A stretch of DNA of 64,000 nt from Sclerurus mexicanus (GCA_013396755.1 VWZF01005531.1:602328-666327); one strand, 5' to 3'. Counted from the first letter of the stretch, positions 12,401-27,008 are shown. The notes: a model not told the origin generated them from the letters alone. Translations and numbers: made by a program.

Positions 12401-15092
12401 TCTTGTGGGTGTTTTTATTAGTTGTAGTTTTTTCCTTCAGTTTTGCTGGTTTTTTTTCTAAATCTCACAGAGTATCCAAAAAATCTGGGGTGTTTCCAGT
12501 CTTTGAGATCTCTGTGGACCTCTGCATTATGTCAGCTTTTAAGTAGCTGTCTGTGGTATAAAGTAGCAGTCTGGGGTATAGGCAAATCTGCTTCTTTCCT
12601 GTCTGTCCCCATAAGGGGACGTGAGGGTCCCGTACTCCAGACTTGCTCTCCCAAGTGTGCAAAGCAATTAACTTTTAATTATTCAAGAGCCTCGTTTTTC
12701 TTTCAGTCTTCACAGCACAGGATGGAATTATCACATCATGTTACTAATGCTTTACACAGTCTGTCAAACAAAAGCTGCCCAAACCATTTTGGGGGGACCT
12801 CTCCTGCTGCCCTTCAACCTGCAAAGTGCTCACACCCTGGGCAGTGGAGCACTGAGGGCAAGAGCAGACTGAGCACCAGGCAACAGCAGTGTGATGAGAG
12901 ACAGATGCAGCTCTTGATTAACTGCGAGCACACAGGTCCTGCACAGCCATGTGTGGCAGGGCAAGGGCTGGTGAGGGCTTGGGGGATGACAACAAAGGCT
13001 CCTGACCCTCCTGTGGCACATCTTGGCACCCGAGGATTATTGGACCCCAGGGCATTGCAACACCAGAGGAGAGAGCAGACTCTGTGGGAAGTAAGACAAG
13101 AATGGGTGGCACAGATACTTGTGTTTATACAGTAATATGTATTTATTCATCTTAAATATTTGCCATCGCAATACCTAATCGTGGGTAGGGTACATGGCAC
13201 AGTATGGGGCTGTGTGTCTGGGTCACCCACCCTTTAAGCTGTTGAAATGCCAATTAGAAACACTTGTGTAGCCCTTTCCCATAATTAATTCTGTCTCTGG
13301 TGGATTCATCAGAGCAGGCACAGACTTATGAATGTTGTCAGTGCCATCTTGGAGCAGGGGTAGAACTAAAATACTGCTGGGTCCAAAATACACTATAAAG
13401 AGAACCTTCCTCACCCTCAGGGAGCAGTAGGGTTATGTTTTCACCCCAGTGGAAGGCTCTGCATATGTGAGAGCAGGTGCTGATTCCACCTCTTCATCCT
13501 GATATGCAGAGGATGAGAGCATTTAAGTCTCTCCCTGACTCCCCCACTTAAGCCAGTTGAAATTAAAATTGCTGGGGAATGTGCTGGGAATACTGAAGGG
13601 AGTTGGAGCCATATGTTTTCTTGCATTCCTGGGTACTCCTACAACTACCATTATGTTTACATAATATTCCTAAAACATAAAAGCTAAAATAAATCCAGCA
13701 TGTGAAAATTAATGACAAGACGTTTCTCTTATGATCAGTCCAGAGGCAGCTGTCGTAAGTGTTAAGGTATTCAGACAGCTGATTTTTGTACATCAGCTCT
13801 CAAGTGAGGTATGTAGTTTACAGAGAATGAGTGCTTAAGGTTATGTAGTCTATGAGTACATGAAGTAAGAGGCTGTTAAGAATGGTGGATACCATGGCAG
13901 CAAGGAAAAAGTTTACCAAGTTCGTTTCCTAAGTGCTCCTTCTTAGCACTTTACATTTTCAAATTGCAGTGTAAACATTTAATTCTCACTGTAGCCTGGT
14001 TTAAAGTTGTTGAAATGAAGAAAGACTTCTTTGCTCTGCAGGAAGCCAAGAGCGGAGTTGAGATTAAAATGTGAAAATGTCTGGTTCCTGGCCTCAAGCT
14101 CAAGTCCTTCTGGTGGGATTTAAGAGGTTTCACATGCACAAGAAGTGAATTGTCTTATTCTTGTCAAAACACAAATTCTCAAACTTTCAGAAAAAAAAAT
14201 TGTTGCCAGTTTTTTTAAGGAGGTACTAAATCTTTTCTGCTCCTTTATGGCCCAGTTAGATGACAGCCTCATTAATATTCCTCACAGCGATGTGTCTTTG
14301 GCAAGAAAGAACCTTAAAATAAGTCAAAACCTGGTAATGAATTGAGGCATGGACTGTGAAACACTTGCTTTTGGAGCAGGAGGAGTAGACACGCAAGAAA
14401 ACCCCCATACTCTGTTTTCAAATACCAAGGATTTGGCTGAGGTTTGAAAGCCTGTTTTTGTTGTTCTGCTCATCAGTCTGCCTATATGGTTTTTCTCTCT
14501 TGTATTGATTTTTCAGCCCATTGTTCAGGACAAAATTTCCATACTTGGTGGAGTATGGCAAAGTGATGTCATAGATCATGGATGTCCTTGATGTCCTCAA
14601 AGGGGACTTCCAATTATTTCAAGAATTGCTGTGGTTATAGAAAATGTTTTCAAAAAAGGCTTCTGGGCTGCTCATCATGAGGAGTATCCCTCTCGGCCTT
14701 GTTTCCAAAGGCAAAGATGATTTGCTCACAATATAGAGAAAGATCACCAAGGTATCACTGGAAGAGTTTGAAGGTTGTTCCATAAGAAGAGAAGAAGTCA
14801 AACAGATCTCACAAACAAGTGGCTATTTTATCTGCCATTGGAACTGTTAACATGATCTTGGATTCTGTTTGTTAATTAGGCTGTGTTTTGTAATCATCTG
14901 AAATAAGTAGTTCCCACTACTTGCATCACAATTCCTCACTTTACCAAAGCCCCAAATCTTCACTGCAACCATTAGCAGTGAATATCTGATTTCAAAAATA
15001 CCCACGGGCACAAAATTGTGACACAGTGCACAGGCATTTCAACCCATTGGTAAAGGATATTTGGTTCATCTTCCAGCTGTTCTTTAACTCAC

Positions 15093-15256
15093 CTGTGCTG
15101 CTCTCCAGATAGTTCGTGTCTCTGGTTGGTTTGATCTCTGTACAGGTGTTTCAAACACCCTCTGCAGAAGAGGAACACAATCAGCAGGCGTCTGTGAAAT
15201 GCGTATTCTGCATGGTTGGGTGAGGAAGCAAACTTCTTCAGCAGGGTATTCATTCT
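15093..15256 (-). other. Candidate antisense exon-like segment (unproven)
   Basis: On the minus strand this segment is open for 54 codons and is bounded by a perfect donor, CAG|GTGAGT (after 15093), and an AG acceptor in CTCACAG (before 15256). The pyrimidine tract before that acceptor is weak. The predicted peptide (for example NTLLKKFASSPNHAEYAF) matches no family I recognise. The + strand is also open here for 140 codons (15199-15621). This could be an exon of an antisense non-coding transcript, or chance. Confidence 0.2.
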
Positions 15257-18200
15257 CTGTGAGCTCGTGCTTTCTCCCAAGACATCTAGACCGCTGCCTG
15301 ACTCGACATAATCTGTTCCATGGCGATAGCCTGTGTTACAGGGGAGCCAGCGATATCCCCAGCCAGGATTCCCATCTGGTCTTTGAGGTGAGGAATTCAC
15401 GCTGCATGCTGCTTTTTATCAGCTGCATGCAAACTGTGCACTGTAGCCCCACGAATTTTCTTCACTGTCCTCATTTATTTCACTTTGTCTCTCAGTGCTG
15501 TTCATATTTCTCTCCAAATGATAAAGTACTTGGCCAGGAACGCTTTTTAGTTACGGAATACCACAGGGATTTTTGTCAACATTCTCCATCTATGGAATTT
15601 TATGTGAGCAGAGGAAATTGAAATGTGGCACTGGAAGTAATAATTGTTGTGGCATAAAAAGATGCTATTTGTTATCTTCCCTGTCCTTGAAGCAGATGCA
15701 GCCTGTATTCCAAGACATGCCAAGGTTAAAGATCCCATGTAAATGCTCAGGGAATTGCTGGTGAAATATATTTTAGTTCCATAACTGTGATGGGCCTGGT
15801 CGACAGTGGTCTATGCAGAATGTTTAAAAGCTTTTCCATATGATCAGGAAGTCAGGAGTTGACAAATTTCCTCAGTGTTTATAATTAAAATCCAGAAGAA
15901 GATATTAAACATTTACTGGTTTCTATGTTGTGGTCAATATTAAAATTTATGGACTTGAGGACTAATATTGACTGAGGGGAAAGTAAGCCTGATTTTTCCC
16001 TTAAGACCTACCAAATCTGGATGGTGACTAAAAACAGAAGGTTGCATGGTTTAGACATCCAATAGCAACCTTTTCCAAGGGTAGGAATTTGTTCCTTTGA
16101 CATTCTGAAAGACTCTAAAGTTTGTTATAATGTTTGTTACAATGCTTTAGAAAACTTAGTATTGCAGCATTGATTTAAAGAGCCTTTTAATTGTGGATAT
16201 GCCCCTTTGACATACAATTTTTGGGGTTATGTGGAATCCATGAAAATGCTGGATTGGCAGCCTAAGGGAGGGAGCACTGTGTGTTGAGTTGGTACAGTTT
16301 TGAGCGGATACAGTATGAACTACAGCAACAGAAGCTTCTTGTGGTGTCCTGCTGCTATGTTTCCTGCTCAGGGTGTGACAGCACAGCTTGCTGAAGTCCA
16401 CAGTATCATCCCTGTATCTATCCAGCCCTTGACTGTCTCTGAATTACTGAAACAACTGATGACTTTTATGACATGGACTGCTCCTTCCTGAGAAGAATGA
16501 AAATGCATCTGAACTCATTATGGCTCACCACTACTCATGCTTTTATCATTTGAAAGCATCAGGTGCCTGAAAGAGGAGAGTTTGAGCCAGGCAAGACGGA
16601 GATCAGATTGATCTCATAAACAGCGTATTACGTGACTATCACTCCTACATACATGACATATGTATTTTTGCCTGCTCCTGACTGTTGCCTGAATTATATG
16701 CATTGCTAAAGATCTGAACAGAGAAATTAATCTCTTGCAGATGCTGGCTCGTGGCTGACAGCATCCTTCATGTTCAGACTTAAGGTACTAATAAAATTCT
16801 GAAGTCTGCTTTCCATTCAGATGTGAGAAAGTCTTCCAGATTGAAAAGAACCAAGTCTGATTCATCTTTTGTCAGTGGCAAAAGTGGACCTAGTTCAGTT
16901 CTTAGGGCTCTAGACAGGGTGGTGTTTCATGAAGCAGCCCAACAGCCCACTCAACAGTTAGATCCAGAGACATAGTTTATCCAGCAGTTATTGACACCTC
17001 CCTTCCTGGGCAGTTTGGAGCCCATCAAATTACCCAGTCAGACTGAATTCAGGCCTTTCGGTGGCTCTCCATAAGAATTGTTGTAAGCTGAGTGTGGAAT
17101 CACCAAGAGAGGATTACTGTGTTTATGTGGAATAGGAACAGAAACAGTTTTTGTGGTATTGAGTGTCAACTGCAAGAAAACCAGCTTTATCTTAAGATTA
17201 ATGGTATTTCTGAAAGCTGACAGAGACACATGGGTTAATTTTCAAGGCTTGTATTGGTTATCTCCTTCTCTTTGTAGTGTCCACTGTCTGCTTTGAATGG
17301 GAAAGTTCTGCAAGCCCAGGGACACCTTATTTGTCTTAGGAAAATGCACTATATTCAGGTAGCTAGTGTTTCTAGAAAATATTTACAACTTCTTACAGGG
17401 TTTATCAGAAGCCAGTTGTCTCAATGTTAGAAATGTTTAGTGTTCCCTTATATATTTTGTAAACATGAGTGCTGTCTTTCTGTGCAGTAATCCAAACGAA
17501 ATGGTGAAGGAATACCTTTTTTTTTATTTTTTGTTGTCCCTTCGCTTTCCCCTTTTGCAGTACAGGTGTGACAGTGATGGAGGAACACATTTACAGGTCT
17601 GTGGGGCTGCTCGTAAGAAAATCCCTCCCAGGGCTGTTCACAAAGTGAATCATTAGGCTGACTGCAACAATAAATACCACCACAGAGAACATGCAAGGAT
17701 TTATCCAAAGGTCACATTCACCCAGAAGGTTTCTCTTCTGAAAGAAGCTTGCAGCTGTGTTAAGATTAAAGAGTGTCAGAGAACCGTAATGTGTGTGATT
17801 TTTTCACTCTGAGTAAAATATGAGCTGTTTGTCTAACTGCCCCAGGTGAGGGATGCTGGTGTCAGACTGCCTTGGGGCTGTCATATATATTTCCAGTGGG
17901 GTTTTAGTGTTCAGAAATAATCTCCTCTTTGATACATTTATCTGACACATCCTAAGCTCCTGTGATGCCCAGGAGATCTTCCTCCCACTATTCTGACTAC
18001 TTTGATAGTCACTCTGAAAAGGGAAGCGTAATGGGAACAACCCAGACAAATGACTGAGCTCTATGTTGTGCCCCAGAAATGGAAGCAGCCCAAATGAAGC
18101 ACTTTCCTTCTTACTTGAGTATGCTGGAGGGCCAGGCTGCAATGTGATAAGCATTTTATCTGCAGCTGCTTGGGTGACTCGTCTCTGATGGGCTTCAGTG

Positions 18201-21200
18201 AAAACCCTGTGTGAACTGCACGCGTGGAAGGATGCAGTCGTGTCGTTCAGGATGTGGCAACATCTCTGTGGTTAATCTCGTTAATATCTTTCATTGATAA
18301 TATTTTTAAGCCAGGAGTAGTGTCATGAGTTCAGTGTTGATTTAGAAGCGAGAGTTTTGCCTTCAGTGGCATGGGGTGTGCTGTAGCTCACTCCGTGATG
18401 TCTCGCTTCGGTCTCTTCCTAGCAGGTTGCATGGGTTTTCTCCTTCCCTGTGGACAGTGGACCTGGCTCTCAGAGCTAGGCAGGACACCTTGTGCTTCCA
18501 GGACCTTTCTCATTGGTAGCAGTCACCAGCAGATGCTGTGGAAAAACACTGGTGGCAGAGAGGGACCTGGAGTGGTGCTGTAGAATGTTCCTGGGGAAGC
18601 AGTTGTGGTTATTGTTGCATCTGTGGACAGTAAACAAATTAATCTTCTGCCATTTGTGTTGCAGAAAACACGAGAGAAAAGCCATGAGAAAGTTTTATAT
18701 AATTTTAATTACCCTTTGTCATTTCCTACCCACAAGTCTTTTAAATTTTTTATTCTCCCCATAGGAGGTGCGCATGTGGTGGACACGGGGGAGAGATCTG
18801 CTGGCCTCTCCTCCTGGGTTTCTGTTGTGAGTTGGTTTTTCTGAAAACACTAAGTGGCATTCTTTTCCTCAGTATTTTATAGAAGCTTCAAGTGATCACC
18901 TTGTGAGATGTGGGCCCTGCTGAGGACTCCACAACAGGTTACAGGCAAATACTCTAATAGCTCAGCAAGAACTGTTAGCAGGGTGTTTGGATCAAGTGGA
19001 ATTAGAAGTGGCCTTGAGTGATAGCTCTCTCAGCAGTGTAGCCATGCTGGTTGTTTGGATCATCTCTGAACCTGTTTCTGAGTCTGTGAGTCCACACGGT
19101 TCTTATCTTGGCTTGAACTAGGGAGTCACAGAAATGATTGCAGATTGCTGTAAGGGGTGGGTTTCCCTGTGTGATAGCCTTTAAATATGGAAAGCTGCCA
19201 TGAGACATGACATGAGGAGAGAGGAAAACACCTGGGGCTGAGCTGGTGTCATGTTTCTGTTTTACTTCCGAAAAACCTAAGACTATATCCACATTGCACA
19301 AGATAAAATACCTTAAATTAGTTTTCTTAGCTTGTGCAGAGCTCCTAGAGGACCTTAGTCAAAGCAGAGCACACAGCTTTTGGCAGAACACCCAGAGCTT
19401 TTTGTTGGAGGTTTTTTTTTCCTTGTTTAATACAAGGGTGATCCAATCCTAGTGGAGAGCAGTCACTGTAATGTAATATTTGTCTGTGTTATTATGATAT
19501 TCAGTAGAAAACCTGTAAGCAGTGCAGTGATATGCTCAGCTGCAGTGTGGTTAGACACAGGAGGAGACTGAAGTCCCATTGCAAGGAAGTAATTCCTTTT
19601 CTTCAAGTGGCCACAGTTTTTCATTTTGAATCTCCGAAGTTTTTAGTAAACAACATTTTTTGAAACCTTCGGGAGGTGGCTGTGTTTTGGAGCTGGGTGA
19701 ATGGAAGGCATGAAGCTTGATCCCAGCTCTGTTCTGTGTCACGTATGAACCAGCCCAGGGATACATCAGTCAAAGTCTCAATATATGAGTGTGCAAGATA
19801 AAGCCTCCAAATTCGAAGAGAATTGGTTTTCAGGTGCTGCTGTGGGGTCTGTCCATCTCCACTGACCTTATGGTGAGAGTGTGTTATCAGCTCTGCAGGA
19901 TATGGGCTGCCATTTAAACCACTGCCATGCCCATCAGTGCAGAGTTTTGCAGACACACGCATTGTACCAAAAGCTGAAAACATACCTGAACCACCCAGGC
20001 AAAAAAAAAACCACCTTATTTTGCTGCTCTTTTCTATATATCCACTTCTTCTCTGTCTCTGGTACTCTAGCATGCTTGATGCATGCTTGCAAAAGAAAGA
20101 ACCTCACAAAATCTCTCGTTAGAAGGAGATTTTGAAGCAGTAACCTTCCTCTGAACTTTATGTCATGGTTTCCATTGGCCATCATGCTCGGTGCAGTTTG
20201 AAATTTCCTGGCAGCTTATCCATTGGCTCAACACTGCGTTTTTCACTTTGTTGCCCAATTAGTGGGCAGAGAGCAGAAATGTGCCCGTGGAGGGGCCTGC
20301 TCTGCTGGCTTTGGGTCTCCGGTGAACCCAACAGCTCTGCTAAGGTCAGTGTTCCTCGTTGAGCTCGTGGCAGTGTTGCTGGGGAGCGTGTTTTATGGAA
20401 GACACGTGGGAGCAGCAGGCCGTGGAGTTTAGGCTAGCCCCAGATTTCAGAGTGCCCGTGAGCTGGGGGTAGGAGGGGATTCCAGTGCTGAGGGCGGCAG
20501 CTGGGTGCTTGATCTGGATTCTACTCACAAGTGAGAGGCGTTTGCCACTTAGCTGGTCTCTGGTGTCCGCGTTTTCTGACTCGCATGCTGTGTGATTCCT
20601 GTGATGGTTGGAAACAGCAATAAAAGTGGATTTAGAATGAAAAGGTTCCATTCTGCCATGTGGTCTTTTAGAGTGCCATGGGTTTTCCTATGTAGGTTTC
20701 TGGGAAAAAGGCTGCTCCAGGGACCAGAGGTGTTTGCTTCATGTTTATGGAATTTGCGCTCCAACCAGAGTATGAAACTGTTGGAAGTTCCCTGGAGATA
20801 AGACCATGAGTGCGACTGACGGTGCAAAGGGGATATCTAAATAGAGAAATGTATTTTGACTGTTGCTGTGTAAATGGATCTCTTTACAGGGACTGTCCCT
20901 TAGTGCGAGATATGCAAAGAGCTAGGACCGTATGTTGCCAGTTTTACTGGCTCCGGGGGATGCTCTCAGTGCAAGCCTGTGGCATGGCAATTTATACAGC
21001 TCTCTTCCACTTTGTATCGTCTGTGGGTCAGACCTTAATGGCACAGTTTTCATCTGTCTCATTGCAGGTGAGATGATTTGCTTAAGGCCACCCCAGAAAG
21101 TTTTATGTGCAGGTTCACATGTCTATTCAGGATTAATAAAGAAATATGTTTTAAGGCTACCCTAGACTGCTGTGCAAATGCATGCAATGAATCGTAGGGC

Positions 21201-21231
21201 CTGTGACTTCTGCCCCATAAAACTGTAGAGC

Positions 21232-21292
21232 TATTTTATTTTGTAATACAATAATATTAACAATAATTATAAATAATTATAACAGTAAAAAA
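21232..21292. repeat. AT-rich low-complexity tract
   Basis: About 60 bases of A and T with repeated AATAATTATAA-like units and few G or C. It is low-complexity intronic DNA with no other recognisable content. Confidence 0.6.
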
Positions 21293-22087
21293 GCATTGCT
21301 CCTAGCCAAGTTCTTCTTTTCAGCCTTTAACCTTGTTTTCCTGTTTGTCTCCTGAATGGAAAAACATTTCTTGGTCACTTTATTGCACAGAAAACAGGAA
21401 AAAGAAAATACATGCTGGGATTGTCATCATGGCTGATGGAGCCTAGTCCATTTAACAGATTTTTCACAAACTTTGCTGGAAAACTGCTGTTTATTTCAGG
21501 TTATAATATGGGGCAGCACTTGCTGCTTCTGTTGTCAAGAGAAACTCTCTCTTTTGAATGTCACCCCTCATGACCCCATTGTTGACCTGGATGGCTCAGG
21601 CCTGATTAATCTAAAATGATGCAGCCAAGACAGTGTACATCTATAAAAGGTGGTAAATACTAGACAAGTAATATGATAATAGCAGTGAGGCACGGGCATC
21701 TTCCACCTCTGTGCATATTCCCTGTTGCTTTTGGAAGTCAGATGCAGCAGACTGGGCTGTGTTTGCCCTTGCAGAGGGCTGGGATTTTGAAAGGCCAGTT
21801 AGCACATGTCTGCAGCCTCAGAGGAAGCCCTAGGAAGCATGTGTGTCCCAGAAACATGATTTACATAGCACTCTGTGCTCACAGAATGCGGTCTGTGCCT
21901 TTTGCTCCCCCTCAGGAGCGCTGGAAGTAGAAAATAAAAATGAGAGAAGGACTCTGCCCCCCTCAGACGGTCTGAAGCAAAGGCTCAGTAGCAATGAAGC
22001 ACCTTGCAAGGCAGAGCAATGGGGAGGTTCAGGAGATGGGGCCGGGGCCAGCTCTGCCGTTCTCCCCCTGCTGAAGATATGACTTGC

Positions 22088-22146
22088 ATGTTATGTGGGA
22101 CAAATCACTTCCCAAATTGTCACCATTCCTGTGCTTTCCCATAACT
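22088..22146 (+). mobile_element. Possible MIR-like ancient SINE fragment
   Basis: GTGGGACAAATCACTTCCC followed by CCTGTGCTTTCCC resembles the MIR core (a TGGGCAAGTCACTTAAC-like phrase, then a CTGTGCCTCAGTTTCC-like phrase). The match is short and degraded, so this is tentative. Confidence 0.3.
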
Positions 22147-25100
22147 GGGTCCCAAAGGGGAAATTAGAGGTTCCTTAGTTGGCTCTACCAATTGCCTTGA
22201 ACTTGGAAAGAATGAACTTACGACTTGGCATCATTTCTTTCTTCCATCCTTACAGATGTGAGATCTGACCATCAATGCAAATAATTTAACAGCTGCCTCT
22301 GGTTTGAATTGAGCCTGGGGCTAAAAGCTGTTTGCATTCAGTAAGCAGTATGCAAGTTGCATTAAATGACATGATGACTTCCCTCTGGGATATTTACATA
22401 AATAATTAGCAGCAAAATGGTATCTTCAGCAGAAACTATGTAAAGATACTGGAGTCTTTCCCCACCCGTACATTGTCAATACTCTGTGAAAATGCGTTGC
22501 TTCACTTGATTTCTTGTTGAATAGAAGATTTTAATGCTATGGCTCTTACCTTGCCAGTGTTGTGTAAGTACAAAATTTAGGGGTTTTGACAAGTTCGTGT
22601 TCCCAGAGCAGAGGTTCAACCTTGCTGTCCTTCACAGCTCTTCTTGTTTCTCTTGCTACCATATTTCTAAAACAACAGGAGTTCAAAGCAGAGTTGGGAA
22701 AATACATGGTTTTCATGTGATTTCTGGAGGTGGATACAAGCTCTGTGAAGGAACAGATGTAGAAGGGTAAAGGGGAACAGACTCATAAATTGCCACTGCT
22801 GAGACTATGATCACATGTGATATTATTCCACTGCTGAAAACAAATCTAATGTGTTACGGCCGAGCCAGATTTGGGGATAGGAAAGTTGGGTAGAGATCCT
22901 TGCCTGGGGCTCTCTGTGAATCTTCGCTCTTTCTAGTGAAACTTGACTGATTTATGGTCTGGAAACCAGAAATGGCCCAACATGCGTCCAGATCCAGAGG
23001 CAAATGTTCTTAAAACTGAGTGTTCCATTGTGCATATGTGCGGATATGTGTATGGGGGTTGGAGAATGACTTTAGTTTGTTACTAAATTGGAACAGATGT
23101 CGGATCTGGGATTGGAGATTTCAGTTTTTCTCCTTGTCTTGTGAAAACAATGCAGTTGTATCATTTCAACTGGTGAGTTGGAGCTGGTGTGCAGCTTTGG
23201 TCTCAGCTTTGTTACCCTCAGAGCTCTGAGGTTTGTCTGGACTGAAACATAAAGTACAATTCAAATGTTAGGAACTTGGAAAACCAAAATGGAAATAGGT
23301 GTGGGTAACAAACATTGGTACTTCTATGGACAGGAACCTTTCAAAGTCCCTTGCACTTTACTGCTGTTTTTCTAAATGGGTCAGACTATATGGGCAGCTT
23401 AGTATCCTATCAAAAAGTAGATGAATTCCTTATCCTACATGTGATAGAATTGAAAATGAGATTTTTTTTAAATACTTAATCCTTCTATTCACCATTGTGA
23501 AATATAGCTAAGGAAAATCCTGTATGAAACAAACAGACAAAATGGGCATACAAGAGAAGAACTAATGAACATACGTAGTGAAAGGGAACATTTTATTCTC
23601 CGCAAGTAATTCATGCCATTTTATGGTTTATTTGAAATGAAGTAGTCAGTCCTGGCGGGGTAGTGAGCTACTTGGCACATATGTTCAGTTGCATCCATGG
23701 AGAAAAGAAACAGCTCTTTCTGGAGAAAAGTCAGTTTGGGAACATGAGAGAACTTTTTCAGAGCTGGTTGTGTAGGATGAGACATCAAAAGCAGGTGGTG
23801 CTGGCCAACCATGCCTGGCATTACAGACAAGCAGAATTTTACCCTGGGCTTAAACAGGGACGGAGTTATACCAACACCACGTGTTTCTGGAAAATCTTAA
23901 CCGTGAAAGAGCCTTCTTTTCTCAAGCCAGGCTGTGTCCTCTTGTAACCAGCTTTTTGAGAGGAGGGAGAAATTGGCCTGAGGTTAACCACCACATGCCC
24001 AGCTGGGACCCACTCAGAGATGGTGAATGTCAAAATGCTTAAAATATACTCCTTAGCCAAGGCTAAAGCGATTTGCTTAATATCCAAACACCCTTAACAA
24101 TTGCTTAGAAATACAATTAGTCATTTCCAAGTCCTAGCTAATATTTTTCTATAACTATAACATCAAAAAGCCTTACTCATAGGTTAGGATCCTAGGGTGT
24201 TGATGTCAAGCGCAGATCAGAATCTCCTTGCTGCCTTCAAAAAGTTTAAGTTCTAAAGATATATGTTTATCTAGCTGTCACGACAGCCTGTCCCATACAT
24301 TTTTCTGCCAGTACTGAACTTCATTTGATAAAGAAACAGCCTGCTTCCCTGTTACAGCTTCCCCATCAAACTGCTTCCTCCACTAGGATTTCAATGGGAT
24401 TGAAAAGTGGGTGTATTAGGAAGCAGAAAGAGGAAATCGTAATGGGGTGTCTGTAATATTTCCTATCTTCATTGGATATATGTCATATCCTCCAGCCTTT
24501 CTTCTTGCTCTTAAGAAGGGTAGTCAGATGTCACTAACTCAGCAGTCAGGTTAGAATGCTGCTTACATGGAGTACCCCGTGGGGTTGAAAGCACACACAG
24601 CAAGAAGTTTGTTTTAGGACTTACTAGATGGCATGCTGCCTTGGAAGGCAGTGCTGTAGTATAATCATCAAGAGGCCTTATAAAAACAGATCTGAAGGAC
24701 TACAAAGGAAAGCTATTTTCAATGCACAGCAATACATTTTATTGAGAATACACAATCAAGAAGGGTATTTTTCTGTACTGAGCACATCTGTAGACACACT
24801 TACAAGTATACACCCAAGGAAGTTCTCTTTTCCCATTGTGAAACAAAGACCAAAGGGTAACAGCATGTGAGTATAAAAATTAATGTGACAGTTTGCATAA
24901 AAAGTAAAGGGGAGGTTAATACTATGTGTTTCTGAGTTTCATTTCTAAACATCTAATTCTGACTACCTCAAGTCTTCCTGCACTTTAACTTAACTACACT
25001 CTTTTGTCACTTCCCATCGTGAAAATTGTACAGCATTTCTGGGAGATGATAAACAGGTGTTACTTTTCATTCTGGCAGCAATGGCATTCTGGTGCAGGAT

Positions 25101-26969
25101 GAAATAATCCTACCATTAAATAAGAAGCTCGCAGTGGTGTTGTGAAGCTTAATTTGTTTGGAAAATGCTTTGCAGTATTCAGATGAAAGGCACTCTGGAT
25201 ATTCAAAGTATTATTACTGCACAGCTGGTGGTCTACATGCTGCAGATGTTTCTTCCATGCTGTTGCATGGTTACTTAAGTGGCTTCTTAGTGCAGATGTT
25301 CATGAGTGAGCATGCACAACCTCTTCTGCCTATGTTTTTTGACACGGATTTTATTGCTGCCTGACTTTTGATCTTGAAAAGAATATTCTTCCACTGGCGA
25401 GGTGCTACGTGTGTGTATGACTACATCGCTGTTGGTTCAGCCCCCACTGCAAACAACAGCATCTGCAGATATTTACCGGGGGCCTTTCTCTTTAGCCTCC
25501 ATTTCCTTCTGTGGCTTTTACTCATTCCCACAGTGTTTGACTCTGGGGACTCTGCCTCTTCTGTTAATACTCCATGACCATCACTCTCTTCACACAGACG
25601 TGATGATTCCCTTTGTACTCTTTGCCCAGATGGGATAAAGAACTTCTTGATTCTTGCATCTTGATTCTTTCTTTCCTTGGCTGCTGCTACTGTTACATAA
25701 ACAGATCTCTAAGAATTGCTGGGCTCACCATTCACAATAACATAATCTCTCTGAAAAGATTTCAAGATAAGATGAGTTTCTAATTTCTGCATGTTCTGTG
25801 CTAGTGTTTCTTATAAGTGGAGAGAGGTAAAGTCTGACTGCAGCTGACATCCACATGGAGTGTGCTGAACATGCACACATCTCCATGCTATATGATTTCA
25901 TCAACCTGTCTGGCAAGAGAATTAATGCTAAAATGTATGTTCCTCTTCTTTTGCTGCATTTCCAGCAAAAGGCAAGGTATCCAGTGCGATACAAAAGCAA
26001 CAGAGTAAACGAGACCTTTGCCTAACCTGGAGTGCAGTGCACAGCCCATTGCATTACTGACCTAGGAATAGAACAGGAGCAGATCTGTATATGCACACGT
26101 ACACACAAAGAGGGAACTACAGCAGAATGGGACTGGCCCTGGTTAACATAGACCTTATTTACAAAATTCACATGGAAGACTGGGAGGAATTGGTGCAATA
26201 TACTTGAGTGTTCCTTCTGAAATGTATTAAAGAACTGAGCTCTCTCAACAGCGTGATCAAGAGCTGCAATCTTGCAGCTTAGAGGAATGAGTCCTGGCCT
26301 TGGTGAGAAGGCAGTCACTTAAAGATGACTGCATCCAGACAAATAACTGCAGAGAGCAAAAAGAAATCCTGTCACTTTCTACACCACTTTTGTAGAATTT
26401 TATGCAGAATTCAGCATGATTCAAAGCAGAAGGCTCAGTCTTTACCCAGGAAAACTAGATCTGAAAATAAGACACCTTGAGAAGGCTAGACCCTGGCTAC
26501 ATTGTGAGGTGAATTGCACCTCAGAGACTTCATCATTTCCACTGATCTTTAAGTGTATAATGATTTGTCAGCGCTTATGAAGTCTTCTAAATGACATCCG
26601 TGGAGACCATGGCTACACGGAACTGATAGGGCTCATACAGATACCTACAAGTGTTTTTTTACACTCCTCTGATCCTACTGAAGTGTCTAATCCTTTCTCT
26701 GGGTTTGTCTTGGCAGGCATAGCTTTCATTCTGCCTCCCTAGTGTCTCTGAACTGTAAAAATGGCTACATAAATGTGTAACAGCATTTACTCCACCTTGC
26801 TTCAACACCATTGCCTGCTTCGAGGGGATAGGCTTATGATGCTGTTACTTGTCCAGATTCCCACATTTTTTTCTCCTTTGCTGCTGGTACTGCAGTTATT
26901 CTTCTTCTTGCAGTGCAGCTATTTCTAATATTGATATGCTCTGTATCATGAAAGAGGAGGGGGAACAAC

Positions 26970-27008
26970 GGGAGAAGGGGGAAAAGAGGAAGGGAAGGAA
27001 GAAAGAGA
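26970..27008. repeat. 39-nt uninterrupted purine tract
   Basis: All bases from 26970 to 27008 are A or G. The purine-rich character extends left to about 26950 with only two C interruptions. Such tracts can form triplex DNA in vitro. No function is indicated here. Confidence 0.6.

Noticed and set aside
12443..13135. Longest open frame in the window (230 codons, + strand)
   Set aside because: It starts with TTG. The first ATG is at 12722 and leaves about 137 codons. The translation resembles no family and other frames are also open in this GC-richer patch. It lies inside a BMPER intron without splice support.
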